From: Anaerolineae bacterium
GTDB lineage: Bacteria; Chloroflexota; Anaerolineae; Aggregatilineales; Aggregatilineaceae
Reading direction: 5' to 3'
Length of the DNA: 13,793 nt
Assembly (NCBI GenBank): GCA_018056405.1
Contig: JAGPFT010000025.1
Location: 1-13,793 of the forward strand
Part shown: one piece after another, positions 11,027 to 13,793 of the stretch
How the letters are laid out: every line of letters starts with the position of its first letter
How positions within the stretch are numbered: position 1 is the first letter of the stretch
The notes under the pieces: model-generated
Database searches by the model: none
Told to the model about the DNA's origin: nothing
Seen by the model: the letters and a program-made list of their open reading frames with translations, nothing else
Position numbers and translations under genes: made by a program

Positions 11027-13793
11027 TCACTCCGCCGCTGTCACTGTGAACAGCGTCCCTGCGCCGCGCCCGAAGACCTCCGGGAAGTAGAAGGCGTAGG
11101 CATGGCTAGGCATCGTCTGGAACTCGCCGGGGACGCTGGCCCGCACCTGGTAGGTGTAGACGTAGGTGCCGCCCGGCAGGAAGTCCGCGTACAGGTTGAG
11201 CTGCTCGTCGCGCAGTTCGGAGCGGTCGAACAGCCACCAGCCCCAGTACCAAGTGGGGTCGTACATCGGCTGGAGGGTCGGCGGCTGGTCAAGCTGGCTG
11301 GTCGTCAGCAGCGACGTGTCCACCGGCTCGGTGCCCGCCGGGATGGGGTCTTCCAGCACGAAGTAGTAGATTTCCTGGGGCAGGGTGATCGTCACACGCA
11401 CGGTGATCACGTCGCCCACCTGGGCGGACGTGACCGGCGTGCTGGGGTCTTCGGCGCGGAAGTACTCGCGCGAGACGGTGACGCCCCGGCTGATCGGCTT
11501 GGCTTCCGCCGCCCACAGGCGCGTTTGCAGGTGCGCCGTGTAGTACAGCACGCCCTCGCCCGCCGAACGTGAGATCGTCACGCGGTTGATCGCGTCGCGC
11601 AGCAAGTCTTTCACGGCCACGCGCAACACCTGGCCTTCGCGCACCGTCTCCGGCGTGACTGTGCCTGCACCCAGCCCCGCACCATTGAGGGCGACGCTGT
11701 AGGTATAGTCGCCGCGCAGTTCGCCGCTGGCAACCATCCAGTCGGTGAGGGCCATCACCGCCCAGGCCGTCTCCTGCGTCGTCGTCCAGTGATCGCCCTG
11801 GCGGGCGACCATCAGCCAGCGCACGGCGTTGGGCAGCAGGTCGTGATCGGGCTGGACGCGGGTCAGGGCCGCCAGCGCGATGGCCGTCGTGCGCGTGTCG
11901 CTGCTCCAGTTCCACCAGTCGCGTTCAGCATCTTCCCAGTGTGCGCCGGTCGCCGAGAGGATCGCCGCGCTCTGCAGGTCGCTGACCAGCGAGGAAATGG
12001 CCTCGTCGCCGGGATCATACTCCTGGTAGGCCATCAGCAGGAACCCCAGCGCCCAGGTGTCCATCTCCAGCCGGTGATCGAGCAGCGCGTCCAGCTCGGC
12101 GGCTTGCGCCTGGCCTGCCCGCGCGAAGACATAGACGTAGAACGCCTGGCGGTTCAGCCGCCACACGGGGGTATCTAGCGTGGGCCGGATCAGGTCGAGG
12201 CGGACGAAGTTGAGCGCGCGCTCGATCATCAGCGAATCCACTTCAAACCCGGCGTCGCGCGCCTCGACCAGCCCCAGCGCAGCGTAGGCGGTGATGTAGG
12301 GGTTGCTCTCCATCTGCGCAAACCAGCCCCAGCCGCCGTCGGGATTCTGCTCGCGGGCCAGGCGAGCCAGCGCCTCGTCCAGCACCGCGCGCAGGCTTGC
12401 TTCCAGGGCCGGGTCGTCCAGGCCGAGGTCTTTCAGCGCGCGGTAGGTCATCACGTTGGGCAGGAAGCGGCTGATCGTCTGCTCGATGCACTGGTGCGGG
12501 AAGTTCTTCAGATAGTCCAGCGCGTCTACGGTCGTCACTGCCAGCGACGGGTCGAGGTGAAGGGTTAGCTCGCCCTGGTCGGTGTCCAGGCTGGGCGGCA
12601 GGCTGATCGCCTCAGTGCGCGCGCCCTCCTCGCGCAGCATCCCCCCCGTGCCGACCGTATCCGGCGCGGTGTAGCGGTAGACGGGGATGGTGCCCTCCGG
12701 CCCGGTAGCCAGCATGGGCTTGGCCGCATCCTGGCCCCGCTCGCCGATGGCGATGAAGGTCAGGTCAACGTATGGCACATCCTCGACCGTCACCCACCAT
12801 TCGACGCGCGCCCGCGCTCCGGCCTCGACGCTGACCGTCTGCGCCGCGTTGCTCTCGAAGGTCACGCCGCTCGCTTGCAGCGTCGCCTGGACGGTCTGGG
12901 CGATGTCGGTGTTGTTGTTGATCACGGCGGCCAGGGCCACGCGGTCGCCGACGACGAAGAAGCGCGGCGTCACCGGGCGCACCAGCAGCGGCAGCGTGCT
13001 CATCACCTCGGAGATCGCTTCGCCGACGCGCGTGTCAACGGTCAGGCTGCGCGCGTCCACCCGCCAGGTGGTCAGGTTGTCGGGCAGGGTGAGGGTCAGG
13101 CTCGCCCGGCCCGTCGCATCGGTAACGACGCGCGGTGCCCACAGCGGCGTCTGCTGGAAGTCCTGGCGCACGGTCACGGGTTCCGGCGCAGCGCCTGCGG
13201 CCTCTGCGGCTTCGAATACCAGACCATCGGCCATCTCTGCGGTGGCAGTGGGCATGGCCGCTATTGGGGCCAAGCCGGCCTCGCGCTTGGCCTGATCTTC
13301 TATCATCTCATCGGTCAGCACGTCGAGCAGGGCGCGCAGGGCGACTTCTGTATAGACATAATCGCTCTGGTAGCCGTAGAACTGCTCTTCCAGCGTAGGG
13401 CTATTGGGCGGCATCAGCGAGAGGATGGCCAGGTCGGTGACGGTCACGCCGACTTCGGCGCTGACCGGCTCGCCGCGCGCATCCACTGCTTTGATATCCA
13501 GCGTCACGGTGTCGCCCGGCTGTGCCCGCGTCGCCGACGGCGTGATGGTCACTTCCAGGCGGCGGCTGACCGGCTCGACGCTGAGGGCGATGCCGCCCGT
13601 GCGGTAGGACGGGTTGGGCGTCTCGGCGTCAGTGCCCTTCATCAGCGCCACCGAGATGTGGATCGTAGGCAGGTGATCCTCGGTGATTGGCAGCGTGTAG
13701 ACGAAGGTAGACCCCTCGATCTTCACCACTTCGTAGGCCTGGATGCCCGCCCGCTCAACGGCGATCAGGGCGTAGGACGTGCCGGTGAACGGC
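11027..13793 (-). CDS. Alpha-2-macroglobulin family protein, N-terminus beyond window
   Basis: The frame is open to the right edge, giving about 921 C-terminal residues; the true start and any signal or lipoprotein peptide lie outside. Numbering from a GTG at 13729, the part after an MG domain (about 50-110) and an Ala/Pro-rich bait-like stretch (130-185) is the A2M domain: PLWAPRVVTDATGRASLTL, then LPDNLTTWRV (195-230). The thioester motif CIEQ is at 414-417 (12479-12490), in FPHQCIEQTISRF. A helical thioester domain follows to about 680 (GGWGWFAQMESNPYITAYAALGL), and a beta-rich C-terminal domain ends at TVTAAE without a membrane anchor. Bacterial A2Ms are thought to trap proteases at the cell surface; cleavage of the bait exposes the thioester. 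No partner PBP1C gene is adjacent inside the window. Confidence 0.92.
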   Translation of the reverse strand, partial: PFTGTSYALIAVERAGIQAYEVVKIEGSTFVYTLPITEDHLPTIHISVALMKGTDAETPNPSYRTGGIALSVEPVSRRLEVTITPSATRAQPGDTVTLDIKAVDARGEPVSAEVGVTVTDLAILSLMPPNSPTLEEQFYGYQSDYVYTEVALRALLDVLTDEMIEDQAKREAGLAPIAAMPTATAEMADGLVFEAAEAAGAAPEPVTVRQDFQQTPLWAPRVVTDATGRASLTLTLPDNLTTWRVDARSLTVDTRVGEAISEVMSTLPLLVRPVTPRFFVVGDRVALAAVINNNTDIAQTVQATLQASGVTFESNAAQTVSVEAGARARVEWWVTVEDVPYVDLTFIAIGERGQDAAKPMLATGPEGTIPVYRYTAPDTVGTGGMLREEGARTEAISLPPSLDTDQGELTLHLDPSLAVTTVDALDYLKNFPHQCIEQTISRFLPNVMTYRALKDLGLDDPALEASLRAVLDEALARLAREQNPDGGWGWFAQMESNPYITAYAALGLVEARDAGFEVDSLMIERALNFVRLDLIRPTLDTPVWRLNRQAFYVYVFARAGQAQAAELDALLDHRLEMDTWALGFLLMAYQEYDPGDEAISSLVSDLQSAAILSATGAHWEDAERDWWNWSSDTRTTAIALAALTRVQPDHDLLPNAVRWLMVARQGDHWTTTQETAWAVMALTDWMVASGELRGDYTYSVALNGAGLGAGTVTPETVREGQVLRVAVKDLLRDAINRVTISRSAGEGVLYYTAHLQTRLWAAEAKPISRGVTVSREYFRAEDPSTPVTSAQVGDVITVRVTITLPQEIYYFVLEDPIPAGTEPVDTSLLTTSQLDQPPTLQPMYDPTWYWGWWLFDRSELRDEQLNLYADFLPGGTYVYTYQVRASVPGEFQTMPSHAYAFYFPEVFGRGAGTLFTVTAAE

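Overview
The window is GC-rich bacterial DNA, most likely from a Chloroflexota (Anaerolineae-like) genome. The evidence is indirect: a PTP-linker sortase with an NGHHN/TCWP active-site pattern, a DUF6391-type protein, a single-chain pyruvate:ferredoxin oxidoreductase, a bacterial alpha-2-macroglobulin, and intergenic spaces packed with CCTCACCCC...GGGGTGAGG and GTAGGGGCG...CGCCCCTAC palindromes. The taxonomic call is inference from protein style and repeats, not from a marker gene.

Layout. Positions 1-550 hold no gene, only palindromic repeats. On the minus strand, read from 6636 down to 551, come a HAD-family phosphatase and a sortase (13 bp apart), a DUF6391-type membrane protein and holA (19 bp apart), a GlsB/YeaQ-type membrane protein and a STAS anti-sigma-antagonist-like protein (36 bp apart), and a kbl-type PLP enzyme with a strong Shine-Dalgarno. 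On the plus strand, 7151-10735 encodes a complete NifJ-type PFOR, followed by a long perfect hairpin and an intrinsic terminator. Converging on it, 11027-13793 carries the C-terminal ~920 residues of an alpha-2-macroglobulin with an intact CIEQ thioester motif; its N-terminus lies beyond the right edge.

The genes do not form one pathway. They are small housekeeping and envelope operons plus anaerobic central metabolism: PFOR makes acetyl-CoA and reduced ferredoxin, and Kbl interconverts 2-amino-3-ketobutyrate and glycine plus acetyl-CoA.

The least ordinary content is between genes. A 181-bp element at 6723-6903 has 13-bp terminal inverted repeats (GGGTGCGTGCAAA) and is flanked by a perfect 8-bp direct repeat, GGTAAAAG, the signature of a non-autonomous transposon. 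A second element at about 4725-4855 has related ends and a 7/8 flanking repeat but a different palindromic core. A third related end lies at 501-526. The cores (a 32-bp palindrome in one, a 97-bp R1 palindrome in the other) also occur alone elsewhere in the window, and their arms show compensatory changes between copies. This modular, palindrome-carrying MITE family is the best candidate here for something undescribed. A separate MITE-like element with CTAG flanks lies at 2024-2204.
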